Assembly: GCF_018614615.1 (NCBI RefSeq)
Contig: NZ_JAGGOK010000079.1
Span: 1-41,164 of the forward strand
Direction of reading: 5' to 3'
DNA: 41,164 nucleotides
Source: Streptomyces sp. ISL-100
GTDB lineage: Bacteria; Actinomycetota; Actinomycetes; Streptomycetales; Streptomycetaceae
Shown: positions 1-7,305 of the stretch, one piece after another
How the letters are laid out: each line of letters opens with the position of its first letter
Numbering within the stretch: the first letter of the stretch is position 1
Program-made: the position numbers and the translations under genes
The notes under the pieces: generated by a model
Told to the model about the DNA's origin: nothing
What the model saw: the letters and a program-made list of their open reading frames with translations, nothing else
Database searches by the model: none

Positions 1-22
1 CTTCACGAGCCTTCTAGGGCCC

Positions 23-47
23 GCCCGGTGATCCAAACGAAACCGCC
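23..47. repeat. Imperfect direct repeat, copy 1
   Basis: About 25 bp beginning GCCCGGTGATCCA. It recurs with three differences at 1269-1292 in the same orientation. The two copies bracket the SnoaL-like gene and a transposase scrap, so they may be old insertion-element ends. That interpretation is inference. Confidence 0.45.
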
Positions 48-317
48 CAGCCGAGATGCGGCACCAGCTGAAAGCCCCGCTCCTCCCACGCGGGGCCGCC
101 CCACGTCAGTCAGATGACCGGCCGGCTTGAGTCGTCGGGCAGGTAGGAAACCCGGCTGCTGGTGTTGAGTCGGGACTGCGGGTCGGAATGACCGGCCCGC
201 CTTCAGCTCCGTCCTGGGCCGCCCGGCGTGATGATCGTGACGCACGCCAGGAGCCCCGTGGCGACAGGCACCCTCCCCGACCAACCGGAAGTGGATACAC
301 CCTCGGCTCAGCCGCTC

Positions 318-334
318 ATTACCCCCGGGGTAAT
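318..334. promoter_or_regulatory. 17-bp perfect palindrome, probable operator
   Basis: ATTACCCC-C-GGGGTAAT forms two perfect 8-bp arms around a single base, about 86 bp before the start codon of the SnoaL-like gene. The TACCCC/GGGGTA form resembles operators of CsoR/FrmR-type or MerR-type metal and redox sensors. No such regulator lies in the window, so its binder is unknown. Confidence 0.5.
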
Positions 335-419
335 CGACCGCTCTCCCCTCCCCCGGCAGGATCAAGCACATCGACGGGAACCCCCGCCGGGATCCGGCCG
401 CAGCCGCGAGGAGAGCACC

Positions 420-878
420 ATGTCCGTCAAGTCCACTGCCACCCCTGTCAGTTCCGCCACCACCGGGAGTTCCGTCGCCGAGGCCACCCGGGCCGTCGTG
501 CAGGAGTTCCTTGCCGCCCGGATGGCCGGGGACACCGGGCGGCTCGTCGCGCTCTTCGCCGACGAGGTCGACTGGCTGCTCGCCGAGAACCCCGTCGTCC
601 CGTGGATCCGCCCGCGGTCCACCGCCGCAGAATGCGCCGCCCAGTTCACGGCGTTGATGGAGCACACCGTGCCCGAGGACGCGCGCGCCTCCGTCGACAG
701 CTTCCTCGTCGAGGGCACCGGCGCCGTTCTGATGGGGCACCTGTCGGGGACCGTACGCGCGACGGGAAAGTCCTTCGAGGGCCCGTTCGCGCTGCACCTC
801 ACCGTCGAAGACGGCCGGATCACCAGGCACCACCTCTACGAGAACAGCCTGTCGATCGCCGAGGCCTGCGCCCCATGA
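420..878 (+). CDS. SnoaL-like / NTF2-fold protein
   Basis: This 152-residue protein has the size and pattern of the SnoaL-like NTF2 superfamily. An N-terminal helix carries VQEFLAARMAGDTGRLVALF, followed by a DEVDW segment near residues 50-54 and alternating beta strands ending in a GRITRHHLYEN-type strand. The family includes ketosteroid-isomerase-like enzymes and many small-molecule binding proteins, so no reaction can be assigned. The ATG at 420 is chosen because GAGGAG lies just upstream and the upstream in-frame extension is not protein-like. It stands alone, with a palindrome at 318-334 as likely control site and no partner gene downstream. Confidence 0.85.
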   Translation: MSVKSTATPVSSATTGSSVAEATRAVVQEFLAARMAGDTGRLVALFADEVDWLLAENPVVPWIRPRSTAAECAAQFTALMEHTVPEDARASVDSFLVEGTGAVLMGHLSGTVRATGKSFEGPFALHLTVEDGRITRHHLYENSLSIAEACAP

Positions 879-1291
879 GGGAGCGGGCGACCGAGCCCCG
901 AAGGGCTGTCCTGCGGCCGCTCGGGTCGCGGGCAGCCGCAGGCGGGTTCCGGTCAGCCGCGTAGTGTGCGGCCGCTCTGCAAAGCGTCGACCGGCCTGCG
1001 GGGCAGCCGCGGTCACTGCGGAGCGGGTCGTTCTCGACCTCAAGCACGTTCACGACCCGTACGAAGGCAGCGAACGCCAATCGCGTCGTAAAGAGCGTCA
1101 GCAGCCGAGGACCCTCCGGTAGTTCGGGCCGTGAGGCCCGCCGACGCGGCATCCGGGCAGTGATCCCCGTACCGGCAGACCAGCGACGCCACCGTCTACG
1201 CCGAGGCAGCCAGGGCGGCAGGCCACCCGCCCGTCGACCCGCACGTTGCGGACATCTACCTCTGAGCTGCCCGGTGATCCACGCGAACCGC
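879..1291. other. Intergenic region with gene scraps
   Basis: No intact gene is seen. It contains a transposase scrap (1143-1194). Just after it, in a different + frame, is a stretch with good codon bias ending in a stop at about 1265 (translation TVYAEAARAAGHPPVDPHVA then DIYL). That looks like the C-terminus of a lost protein I do not recognise. A direct-repeat copy ends the region. Confidence 0.5.
1143..1194 (+). pseudogene. IS5-type transposase scrap
   Basis: About 50 bp translate as RRGIRAVIPVPADQRRH. This corresponds to the block after the LADKAYSS motif in the larger IS5-type pseudogene at 7170-7235, with several base differences. No start, no catalytic residues and no flanking transposase sequence remain. 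Confidence 0.6.
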
Positions 1292-1292
1292 C
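1269..1292. repeat. Imperfect direct repeat, copy 2
   Basis: Second copy of the repeat at 23-47 (GCCCGGTGATCCACGCGAAC...). It touches the stop codon of the TetR gene. Confidence 0.45.
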
Positions 1293-1915
1293 TATGGCGC
1301 CGAGTTCCGTAGCCTGACCCCCAGGAGGGCGAGTGTGGAAGTCCGTAGCCAGGTTGCCGCCTCTTCCACTGACATGCGGTCCGCCCCGACTTCGTCGCCT
1401 GCCGCGTGGCCGAGAGCGGTGACTGCGGCCACCAGCCAGGGAGCCGACGGTGCGGAATCGAACTCGCCTGACGCCTGCCCCTTCTCGATCAGCCGGGTGA
1501 GCCGGGCTGCGACGGGCTCATGCCGAGCCCGGTCAACATCGGCGCCGGCGCGGGTGCTTCCGAGCTGAAGGAGCACCGGGTTACGTTCGAACAGTCGCCA
1601 GCCGATGTCCTGCAGCCGCAGAATCGCGTCCAGGGCGGTACTGCCGTCCTCTTCCGCCTCGTCCATCGCAGCCATGGCCTCGCCCGTGATCCGGTCGGCG
1701 ACGGCCTCCAGAAGACCGTCCCGGGTGCCGAAGTGCGCGTAGACGGTCTGGCGGGTGACGTTGGCCGCGCCGGCGATGGCGGCCATGCCGGCATCGGGGC
1801 GCTCGGCCAGCAGCCGGACCGCGGCGTCCAGGACGGCGGTCCTGCTCCTCTCGGCGTCGGCGCGGCGGCGAGGCCGAACCCGCGTCGAGTCGCCCGGGGT
1901 CTCGAAAGCAGTCAA
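1292..1915 (-). CDS. TetR/AcrR family transcriptional regulator
   Basis: A 207-residue repressor-type protein. The TetR helix-turn-helix is clear at about residues 20-65 (SRTAVLDAAVRLLAE, then MAAIAGAANVTRQTVYAHFG and TRDGLLEAV). An all-helical ligand-binding domain follows. It reads away from the SnoaL-like/DUF1772 pair. The start is TTG at 1915: the frame has a stop two codons upstream, AAGGG sits 8 nt before it, and there is no early ATG or GTG. By family precedent it represses the divergent pair and probably itself. The TCTTAC half-site occurs both near its own start (1917) and in the dyad at 1954-1971. The effector is unknown. Confidence 0.9.
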   Translation of the reverse strand: MTAFETPGDSTRVRPRRRADAERSRTAVLDAAVRLLAERPDAGMAAIAGAANVTRQTVYAHFGTRDGLLEAVADRITGEAMAAMDEAEEDGSTALDAILRLQDIGWRLFERNPVLLQLGSTRAGADVDRARHEPVAARLTRLIEKGQASGEFDSAPSAPWLVAAVTALGHAAGDEVGADRMSVEEAATWLRTSTLALLGVRLRNSAP

Positions 1916-1926
1916 CTCTTACACCC

Positions 1927-1971
1927 TTGTCAGAAATAGATGCCTTCGCTATATCTTACAGACACGTAAGA
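1927..1971 (+). promoter_or_regulatory. Promoter with overlapping TetR-type dyad operator
   Basis: TTGTCA (1927-1932) and TATATC (1950-1955) are separated by 17 bp, a sigma-70-like arrangement reading toward the gene at 2008. The perfect dyad TCTTAC-N6-GTAAGA (1954-1971) overlaps the -10, as expected for a repressor site. A second TCTTACAC half-site lies at 1917-1924. Binding by the adjacent TetR protein is inferred. Confidence 0.6.
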
Positions 1972-2007
1972 GATCGTTGTGGTGCAGTCCGCCTACAGGG
2001 CAGGAGC

Positions 2008-2421
2008 ATGGTGAAACCTCTCGACACGAAGTCTCCCGAGCAGTTCGTCGCCGACTTCTTCACGCCCTTCACCCAGGCCGTGGTCCATGGCTCGGAAGAC
2101 GCCTCGGATGTGATGGCCAGGTACTACACCCGTGACGTCGTCCAGGTGGCCGACGGTGTACGTCTCGACTGGGACCGCCTCGTCGCTCACCTCCGCCCGG
2201 TACGCAAAAACCAGCGAGAGTTCCGGTTCGACGTGCACGAGGCGTTCGCGGACGGCGACAGGATCGCGGCCCGTTTCACGATTCACGCCCGGATGCGCAA
2301 GGGCGGACCGGTGGTCACACGAATCCACATGTTCGCGGACTTCACCCCGGACGGCCTGCTGCGACGAGCCGAACAGCTCACGCGGACCGTGGCTCCCGCC
2401 GAACCGGAGACCTGGGAGTGA
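2008..2421 (+). CDS. SnoaL-like / NTF2-fold protein
   Basis: A 137-residue NTF2-superfamily protein. The N-terminus SPEQFVADFFTPF is the usual first helix. It is followed by a YYTRDVVQVADG strand and turn near residues 34-45 and beta strands such as GDRIAARFTIHARM. Function in the family ranges from isomerase to ligand binding, so the substrate is unknown. The ATG at 2008 is preceded by CAGGAGC; longer starts have no ribosome site and would run into the promoter. The stop overlaps the GTG of the DUF1772 gene (GTGA), so the two are probably translationally coupled and controlled by the divergent TetR. Confidence 0.85.
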   Translation: MVKPLDTKSPEQFVADFFTPFTQAVVHGSEDASDVMARYYTRDVVQVADGVRLDWDRLVAHLRPVRKNQREFRFDVHEAFADGDRIAARFTIHARMRKGGPVVTRIHMFADFTPDGLLRRAEQLTRTVAPAEPETWE

Positions 2422-2912
2422 TCCGCATGCGCATCCGACTCGTACAGGGCGCCGCACTGCTGTCCACCGGCGCCCTGGCAGGCGCATTTGGCTACGGAGC
2501 GGCCAACCTCGTCCCCACCTTCAACGCCGTACCGCTCGACATGCGGCTGTCCTTCCACGCCCAGTTGATGCAGATGAACGGCATCACCATGCAAGGCGCT
2601 ATGGGCATATCCGCGCTGAGCGCCCTCGTGCTTGCCGCCGTGACGCGTGGCGCCTCGCGGTGGCTGGCCGGAGGAGCGGGGCTTCTTGCCCTGGCGTCCT
2701 TCCTGATCACCCGTCTTGGCAACGTTCCCATCAACGGCCGTATCAAGCAGTGGGCAGCCACCTCGGCACCCGCCGATCACGCCGAGATCCTGGCTCGCTG
2801 GGAGGCGTTCAACTACGCCCGTACAGGCACCGCGTTCGCTGCTTTCGCGCTGCTGATTCTCCTTTCCCTGCGCCGAAGCCACTCTGCCCACGATCCAAAC
2901 GCCAGACCATAG
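2418..2912 (+). CDS. DUF1772 (anthrone oxygenase-like) membrane protein
   Basis: A 164-residue integral membrane protein with about four hydrophobic segments. The RLGNVPINGRIKQW motif near residues 93-106 is diagnostic of the DUF1772/anthrone-oxygenase-like family. Some members are cofactor-free anthrone oxygenases in polyketide pathways; most bacterial members are uncharacterised. The start could be GTG 2418 or ATG 2427; GTG gives a GTGA overlap with the upstream gene. Pairing with an NTF2-fold protein and TetR control suggests a small inducible detoxification or oxidation unit, which is inference. Confidence 0.8.
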   Translation: MIRMRIRLVQGAALLSTGALAGAFGYGAANLVPTFNAVPLDMRLSFHAQLMQMNGITMQGAMGISALSALVLAAVTRGASRWLAGGAGLLALASFLITRLGNVPINGRIKQWAATSAPADHAEILARWEAFNYARTGTAFAAFALLILLSLRRSHSAHDPNARP

Positions 2913-3040
2913 GCGACGTTCGGGCTCCAGCCCCTCGATGCCGTTCCCGCCGATTCCGGCGCCGGCAGCTTCGCCCTCGAAACCCCTGAACCGCATCGTG
3001 ATCGAGCGGCAATGAGCCATTTCCAACCTCACGCTGACGC

Positions 3041-3165
3041 GCGGTGAAGGACGGCCTTCACGAAGTCGGTGATGCGGCTAGTGGCTTCCATCGCCTCACG
3101 AGGCACCCCCGGAAGGGAACCGGACCGGGCGGGCCGGCACCCCTGATACGCCTTGTCCGCCAGCA
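3041..3165 (-). pseudogene. IS5-family transposase relic, internally deleted
   Basis: Read leftward, this gives HALLADKAYQG, the catalytic-Asp region of IS5-type DDE transposases. It is followed about 27 residues later by TSRITDFVKAVLHR, which resembles the very C-terminus of the same family. The intervening glutamate block (normally about 50 residues) is missing and no start is present. It is a dead fragment in the gap between the DUF1772 and EamA genes. Confidence 0.6.
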
Positions 3166-3224
3166 GCGCATGACCGCCCGGCGTGACACGCCGCCATCGG
3201 TGCCGATCTCACGACGGCAAGCGG

Positions 3225-3371
3225 TCAAGTGCCGGCCCGGACTGCCGCCTCCGCCTTCCGGGCGGCCGCCACATTGTCCGAATGCGCCAAGCCGTGGGCT
3301 ATGACGTTGGATTCCACGCGCTCACCACTCTGGCCAGCGGCAATGGCACTCGAAATCTTTACACTGAACAC
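3225..3371 (-). CDS. Possible 48-residue Ala-rich small protein
   Basis: A GTG-started frame of 48 codons (VFSVKISSAIAAGQSGERV..., ending AVRAGT), with a long Ala-rich helix in the second half. Codon bias is moderate. It abuts the transposase relic and could equally be a fragment of a lost gene. No family is recognised and no clear ribosome site is present. Confidence 0.25.
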   Translation of the reverse strand: MFSVKISSAIAAGQSGERVESNVIAHGLAHSDNVAAARKAEAAVRAGT

Positions 3372-3410
3372 CGATTGAACGCGAACGCTTCAGGTGTTGC
3401 TCACGAGTCA

Positions 3411-4367
3411 TCATGAACGCCTCCCTTCGGCTGTCGACGGTGACTTCGGTTCGGGTACTGCGGGGTGTTGGCTGTTAGGGGAATCATGGGGGCGGTGCCC
3501 TCGCGGGTTGACCGGTCGCGGTTGCGCGAGCAGCACGGCGCTGATAATCACCAGGATTCCGACCAGCTGCAGCATCGACAATGTCTGACGCAGAAACAGA
3601 TATCCGAGGAGGGTTGCGACGATCGGACTGCCCAAGGCAAGGAAGGAGACCGCCAGTGCCGGCAACCTCTCTATCCCGCGGAACCATATTGCATAGCTGA
3701 TGACAGCACCCAGGGAGACGAGATAGCCAAACCCGATGATGTTCGTTCCACTGATGGTGGTCGGTAGCCCCTCGATGGACAGTGTGAAAGGCAACGACAC
3801 GAGGCCGCCTGCGGTTAGCTGCCAGCCGGTGAAGGGAAGTAGCCCCACTCCGTCTGGGCGCCCCCACAGTTTGGTCAGTGTGATGCCGACAGCCATGCTG
3901 ACTGCTGCGGCCACCGCCGCCGCCACACCGACATAATCCAGTGCCGCTGCCCCCTTGAACACAAGCAAAACGACACCGCCTGCGCCGAGCGCGCAGGCCG
4001 CCACGTGCGTGTACCGAATCCTGTCCCCGATGAGCAGCGCCGCCAAGAGCAGCACAAGCATCGGCTGTACCGCCATGATCATTGCCGCTATGCCACCCGG
4101 TAGACGATAGGCCGCGACGAACAACAGGAAGTTGAACGCGCCGATGTTGAGCGTTCCGAGCACCAGGGCGCGCCACAGCCATACCCCGGTTGGCAGCGTG
4201 CGGGCGAAGGTCAGCAGAATCAGGCCCGCGGGGAGCGCCCGCACGGTGCTGGCCAGTAGCGGGCGGTCCGGCGGCAACCACTCAGTCGTGACCAGATAGG
4301 TGCTTCCCCAGATCGCCGGTGCCAGCGCCGTCACACCTGAGGTGAGGAATTGCCGGCCGCTCTTCAT
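3411..4367 (-). CDS. EamA/DMT-family exporter
   Basis: A 318-residue drug/metabolite transporter with about ten hydrophobic segments in two EamA repeats. The first repeat has the characteristic APAIWGSTYLV near residue 16 and RALPAGLILL at about 44. The second spans roughly residues 140-280. Family members export amino acids, metabolites or drugs across the cytoplasmic membrane; the substrate cannot be read. The C-terminal 35 residues are polar and Pro-rich. It is divergent from a MarR regulator across 113 bp carrying twin palindromes, so regulation by that MarR is likely. GC and codon bias look lower than in neighbours, which hints at acquisition. Confidence 0.9.
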   Translation of the reverse strand: MKSGRQFLTSGVTALAPAIWGSTYLVTTEWLPPDRPLLASTVRALPAGLILLTFARTLPTGVWLWRALVLGTLNIGAFNFLLFVAAYRLPGGIAAMIMAVQPMLVLLLAALLIGDRIRYTHVAACALGAGGVVLLVFKGAAALDYVGVAAAVAAAVSMAVGITLTKLWGRPDGVGLLPFTGWQLTAGGLVSLPFTLSIEGLPTTISGTNIIGFGYLVSLGAVISYAIWFRGIERLPALAVSFLALGSPIVATLLGYLFLRQTLSMLQLVGILVIISAVLLAQPRPVNPRGHRPHDSPNSQHPAVPEPKSPSTAEGRRS

Positions 4368-4435
4368 GGCGCACCGCCGTCCGTACCGAAGTGCCGGTCA
4401 CCAAATTTCGCTAACAACAGGCAACATGCGATAGT

Positions 4436-4466
4436 TTCCATGGAAGGTAGATTAGTTTCCATGGAA
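4436..4466. promoter_or_regulatory. Tandem TTCCATGGAA operators
   Basis: Two identical perfect 10-bp palindromes, at 4436-4445 and 4457-4466, each extended on the left by TAG or TTAGT. Their centres are 21 bp apart, two helical turns, on the same DNA face. They sit in the short divergent gap between the exporter and MarR genes, and the second reaches the MarR ribosome site. Binding by the adjacent MarR, with autorepression, is inferred. Confidence 0.7.
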
Positions 4467-4480
4467 GAGATGGTCAAGTC

Positions 4481-5014
4481 ATGCCTCAGGACGTCGACTC
4501 CGTCGCCTCGCCCTCCGACGCCGACGCCGACGCGGTAGATCTCATCGTCGGCCAGTGGCGCGGGGAGCGGCCCGACCTCGACCCCAGCCCCATGCACGTG
4601 GTCGGACGCATCACCCGTTTGCACTGGGCGCTGGACGAGCGGCTGTGCCGGGTCTTCGAGCGCTACGACCTGGGCAGGGGCGAGTTCGACATGCTCGCCA
4701 CTCTGCGCCGCTCCGGCGCTCCTTTCGAGCTGACCGCCGGTGAGCTGCGCGGGTCGACGATGGTCACCTCGGGCGCGGTGACCAAGCGGGTCGACCGGCT
4801 GGAACGCGCCGGGTTGGTCAACCGCCGAGCGGCCGAGGACGACGCGCGAGGCCGACTGATTCGGCTCACCGACCGGGGGCGAGAGCTCATCGACGAAGCG
4901 GTCGAACAGCACGTCCGCAACGAGACGCGACTACTCGCCGGACTGACCGCCGATGAGCGGAGCGCCCTGACCGATCTACTGCGCAAGCTGGGCCAGACGT
5001 TGCCGAGCGAATAG
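4481..5014 (+). CDS. MarR family transcriptional regulator
   Basis: A 177-residue winged-helix regulator. The core spans about residues 38-170: a dimerisation helix, FDMLATLRRSGAPFELTAGEL (helices 2-3), the recognition region TMVTSGAVTKRVDRLERAGL near 95-114, and the wing RRAAEDDARGRLIRLTDRG with its conserved D-R. The N-terminal 35 residues are acidic. The ATG at 4481 has GAAGAGA about 11 nt upstream. It is divergent from the EamA exporter with a shared twin operator, the classic arrangement for a ligand-released repressor of an efflux pump. Confidence 0.9.
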   Translation: MPQDVDSVASPSDADADAVDLIVGQWRGERPDLDPSPMHVVGRITRLHWALDERLCRVFERYDLGRGEFDMLATLRRSGAPFELTAGELRGSTMVTSGAVTKRVDRLERAGLVNRRAAEDDARGRLIRLTDRGRELIDEAVEQHVRNETRLLAGLTADERSALTDLLRKLGQTLPSE

Positions 5015-5386
5015 GGCTGGTGGTGTTGAGGATGGTCCCGGATTTACGAACGCCTTCGTCCGGGCCATCTCCATCGCCTCGGCCAAGTCCGGCGCGAGGG
5101 CGGCCCGTACGTCGAAGGCCTCACGAATGTCGCGGTAGACGATCGCGATTCCAACGCCGAACCCGCCGGCGAGTTACCTGACCGGACTCCACATCGCAGG
5201 CACCTTCCTGTGATCTGCACGCTGACTTGAAGTCGCCGTCGGAGCAGAACGATCGCATGCTCCCGCCTCGACTACTGGCACGAGGCTGGAGCGCCCCCCT
5301 TCCGAGGCCCCGCCCCCGTACGAGGACCCGTATTTCGACGACTACCTGCCCGGCAGCCGCGAGGCGCCTTCTGGCACGATCGAGGT
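5015..5386. other. Intergenic region with a gene remnant
   Basis: No intact gene is seen. The minus strand from about 5175 to 5020 holds a protein-like stretch after a stop (GFGVGIAIVYRDIREAFDVR..., DLAEAMEMARTKAFVN). It has coding-like codon use but no start, so it may be a fragment of an unrecognised gene. The plus strand from 5231 is open in the frame of the next gene but has no start before 5387. Confidence 0.35.
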
Positions 5387-5899
5387 GTGGAAGAGCCCTA
5401 CCGCTACCCGCCCGTGGAAGCCGACCGTATCGACCCGTTGGACGGTGAGGGCGATGGGGAGACGGCGCCATACCTGATCTACGGCTGGCGCCGGACCACG
5501 TACGCGTTCGCCGATCCTGACAAGGACTACGGCGGACATCTGGTCCAGTGGATTCCCATGGGCTACATGGTTCTTCGCCACGCCCAGAAGGTCGCCGCGT
5601 ACAGGGACGGCGAGAGGGTGCGAGAGTGGCCGGTGCCGCAGGGCGAGCCGCTCGTGGATCCGCCGCGGCGCACGTCGAGCGATCCGTACTACGACGCTCT
5701 GCTGAGCAGTTCGGCCGCCTCCCACGCAGCGTGGCAGCGCAGCGCGTGCGGGTACCTGGTCATGACACGGTCCGTGCCGGACAGGAAGCCTCAAGATCCC
5801 TACGATCGGGCCGAGGCCTTGGCCATGACGGCCGAGGCCTCACGGACGGAAGGCCTGGCGGCACTCTGGTACGTCTACCGGGCCGAGAACTGGCACTGA
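5387..5899 (+). CDS. Hypothetical protein, 170 aa
   Basis: I do not recognise this family. The protein is soluble and acidic at the start. It has an aromatic central block (YLIYGWRRTTYAFADPDKDY near 29-48, then VQWIPMGYMVLRHAQ) and a C-terminal helix ending LAALWYVYRAENWH. The start is GTG at 5387; no better start lies downstream and the upstream open frame lacks start codons. It runs tail-to-tail into the next gene with a 60-bp overlap, which suggests one of the two C-termini is altered. Confidence 0.6.
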   Translation: MEEPYRYPPVEADRIDPLDGEGDGETAPYLIYGWRRTTYAFADPDKDYGGHLVQWIPMGYMVLRHAQKVAAYRDGERVREWPVPQGEPLVDPPRRTSSDPYYDALLSSSAASHAAWQRSACGYLVMTRSVPDRKPQDPYDRAEALAMTAEASRTEGLAALWYVYRAENWH

Positions 5900-6280
5900 C
5901 CGACGGTCACGAGTCCGGGCCGGCCGCGCAGGGCTGGATCTCGACGCCCGCCGCGGCGAAGGGCCGCAGGAGCACTGGTAGTGCTCCTGCGCGAGGCTTT
6001 CGCGGTGGTAAACCGCCCGTGCGGCAATGACGTACGCGGACTTGGCGCCCGAGAGCAGGCCGGAGCGGAACGCGTTCAGTTCGTCGGCACGCGGCAGCAG
6101 GGTCGACCTAACCTTGGCCTGCAACTCGGACTCGTGCGAAGCGGAGAGCTTGAGCGCGCGGCTTGCCTCGCGGCCGCCCTGGCCGCGGAGGCGCACCATG
6201 TGGTCGTAGACGGCGGCGAGCGCGTCGGGGGCCAGCTTCGCCGCGGTCCCGATGAACCGGATGGTCACCGCGTCCAACAT
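5840..6280 (-). CDS. Hypothetical protein, 146 aa
   Basis: The family is not recognised. The ATG at 6280 has a strong GAGGAGG ribosome site. The first 110 residues are helical and Streptomyces-like in codon use (MLDAVTIRFIGTAAKLAPDA, then VYDHMVRLRGQGGREASRAL, with KLSASHESELQAKV at about 50-63). After YHRESLAQEHYQC the remainder is Arg/Pro/Ser-rich and looks out of frame, and it overlaps the converging gene by 60 bp. A frameshift or lost stop near 5950 is therefore suspected. Confidence 0.55.
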   Translation of the reverse strand: MLDAVTIRFIGTAAKLAPDALAAVYDHMVRLRGQGGREASRALKLSASHESELQAKVRSTLLPRADELNAFRSGLLSGAKSAYVIAARAVYHRESLAQEHYQCSCGPSPRRASRSSPARPARTRDRRSVPVLGPVDVPECRQAFRP

Positions 6281-6330
6281 GTGCTCCTCCTCGCACCGGA
6301 ACCGGCCGAGGGGGCAGCCTATCCTCCGAT

Positions 6331-6540
6331 GTGCAGGACGAGTACGACTGCATGCTCGCCCCTCTCCTCCAGCGGCTCCGTGGTGGCGCTGACCATACGG
6401 AGATCGGTGAGTTCCTGCGGCACGAGCTGGAGGATCATTTCGGTCTCGACCCTCTGGGCCTGCGGTCGGACGTGAAGGCCGCCCGAGTGGTGGCTTGGCG
6501 GACAGCTGCAGGCGAGGCCGATGGCACCGGCTGCCTGTAG
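6331..6540 (+). CDS. Small conserved-type protein, 69 aa
   Basis: A GTG start gives VQDEYDCMLAPLLQRLRGGA, then EIGEFLRHELEDHFGLDP, then AARVVAW. This arrangement (tyrosine-aspartate N-terminus, two helices, HFGLDP) matches a common short Streptomyces protein family of unknown function. It diverges from the 146-residue gene, 50 bp away. Its last residues (AAGEADGTGCL) look atypical and adjoin the IS5-type element, so the C-terminus may have been replaced by the insertion. Confidence 0.55.
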   Translation: MQDEYDCMLAPLLQRLRGGADHTEIGEFLRHELEDHFGLDPLGLRSDVKAARVVAWRTAAGEADGTGCL

Positions 6541-6576
6541 CCGCTCCCTCCAGATCATCTGATCGTTTGTCCTGGT

Positions 6577-7262
6577 GTGCCGTTGACTGACGCGCAGTGG
6601 GCGCGGATCCAGCCGTTGCTTCCGGACCGGACACCGAAGAGGGGTGGCCGGTGGCGGGATCACCGAGAGGTGATCGACGCCATCGCGTGGAAGTTTCGGA
6701 CAGGGGCACAGTGGGTGCAGCTGCCAGAGAAGTACGGCAACGGGCGGGGCGTCTACAACCGGCTTCGGATGTGGTCCGCCGACCGGCACTTGGGAGCGGG
6801 TATTCACCGGGCTTCTGGCACAGGCGGACGCCGACGAGGACCTGAACTGGGTCATCTCGGTGGACTCCACGATCGTGCGAGCCCACCAGCACGCGGCCGG
6901 AGCCCGAAAAAAAGCGGCTCCGGCCGACGAGCCGGACGACCACGCCATCGGCCGATCCCCCGGTGGGCTGACCACGAAGATCCATGTCGCGGCCGACGGC
7001 AACTGCCGGTCCCTGGCCTTCCACCTCACCGCCGGACAGGCCGGTGAGCACTTGCCTTCGCTGACGTGATGGCCGGCCTGCGTGTTCCCCAAGGGCGTGG
7101 GCGGCCCCGGACCCGGCCAGAGGCCGTCCTGGCAGACAAGGCGTATTCGTCACGGGCTATCCGCGAACACCTCCGGCGGCGCGGCATCAGGGCGGTCATC
7201 GCCGTTCCGGCCGATCAATGCGGCCACCGCCTGCGGCGCGGCAGCCGGGGTGGCAGGCCGGC
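6577..7262 (+). pseudogene. IS5-family transposase, frameshifted and truncated
   Basis: This is an IS5-type DDE transposase in three pieces. Piece 1 (from GTG 6577) begins PLTDAQWARIQPLLPDRTPK and includes KFRTGAQWVQLPEKYG. An extra C near 6784 shifts the frame. Piece 2 holds NWVISVDSTIVRAHQHA with the first catalytic Asp. A second indel near 7045-7055 restores the first frame, giving piece 3 with VLADKAYSSRAIREHLRRRG and the second Asp. Similarity stops at about 7262 (GSRGGRP), before the catalytic Glu block, so the 3' end is gone. The insertion lies between the 69-residue gene and the 503-residue gene and cannot move by itself. Confidence 0.85.
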
Positions 7263-7305
7263 TTCACCCCGGGCGGGGGGCCGATCACCGATCCGCTCGG
7301 TTCGC

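Noticed and set aside
3..1043. A 346-codon minus frame at the left edge
   Set aside because: It is antisense to the SnoaL-like gene, Gly/Arg-rich and without motifs.
5840..7153. A 437-codon minus frame
   Set aside because: Only the last third from ATG 6280 has a ribosome site and coding character. The rest is antisense to the IS5-type transposase and the 69-residue gene.
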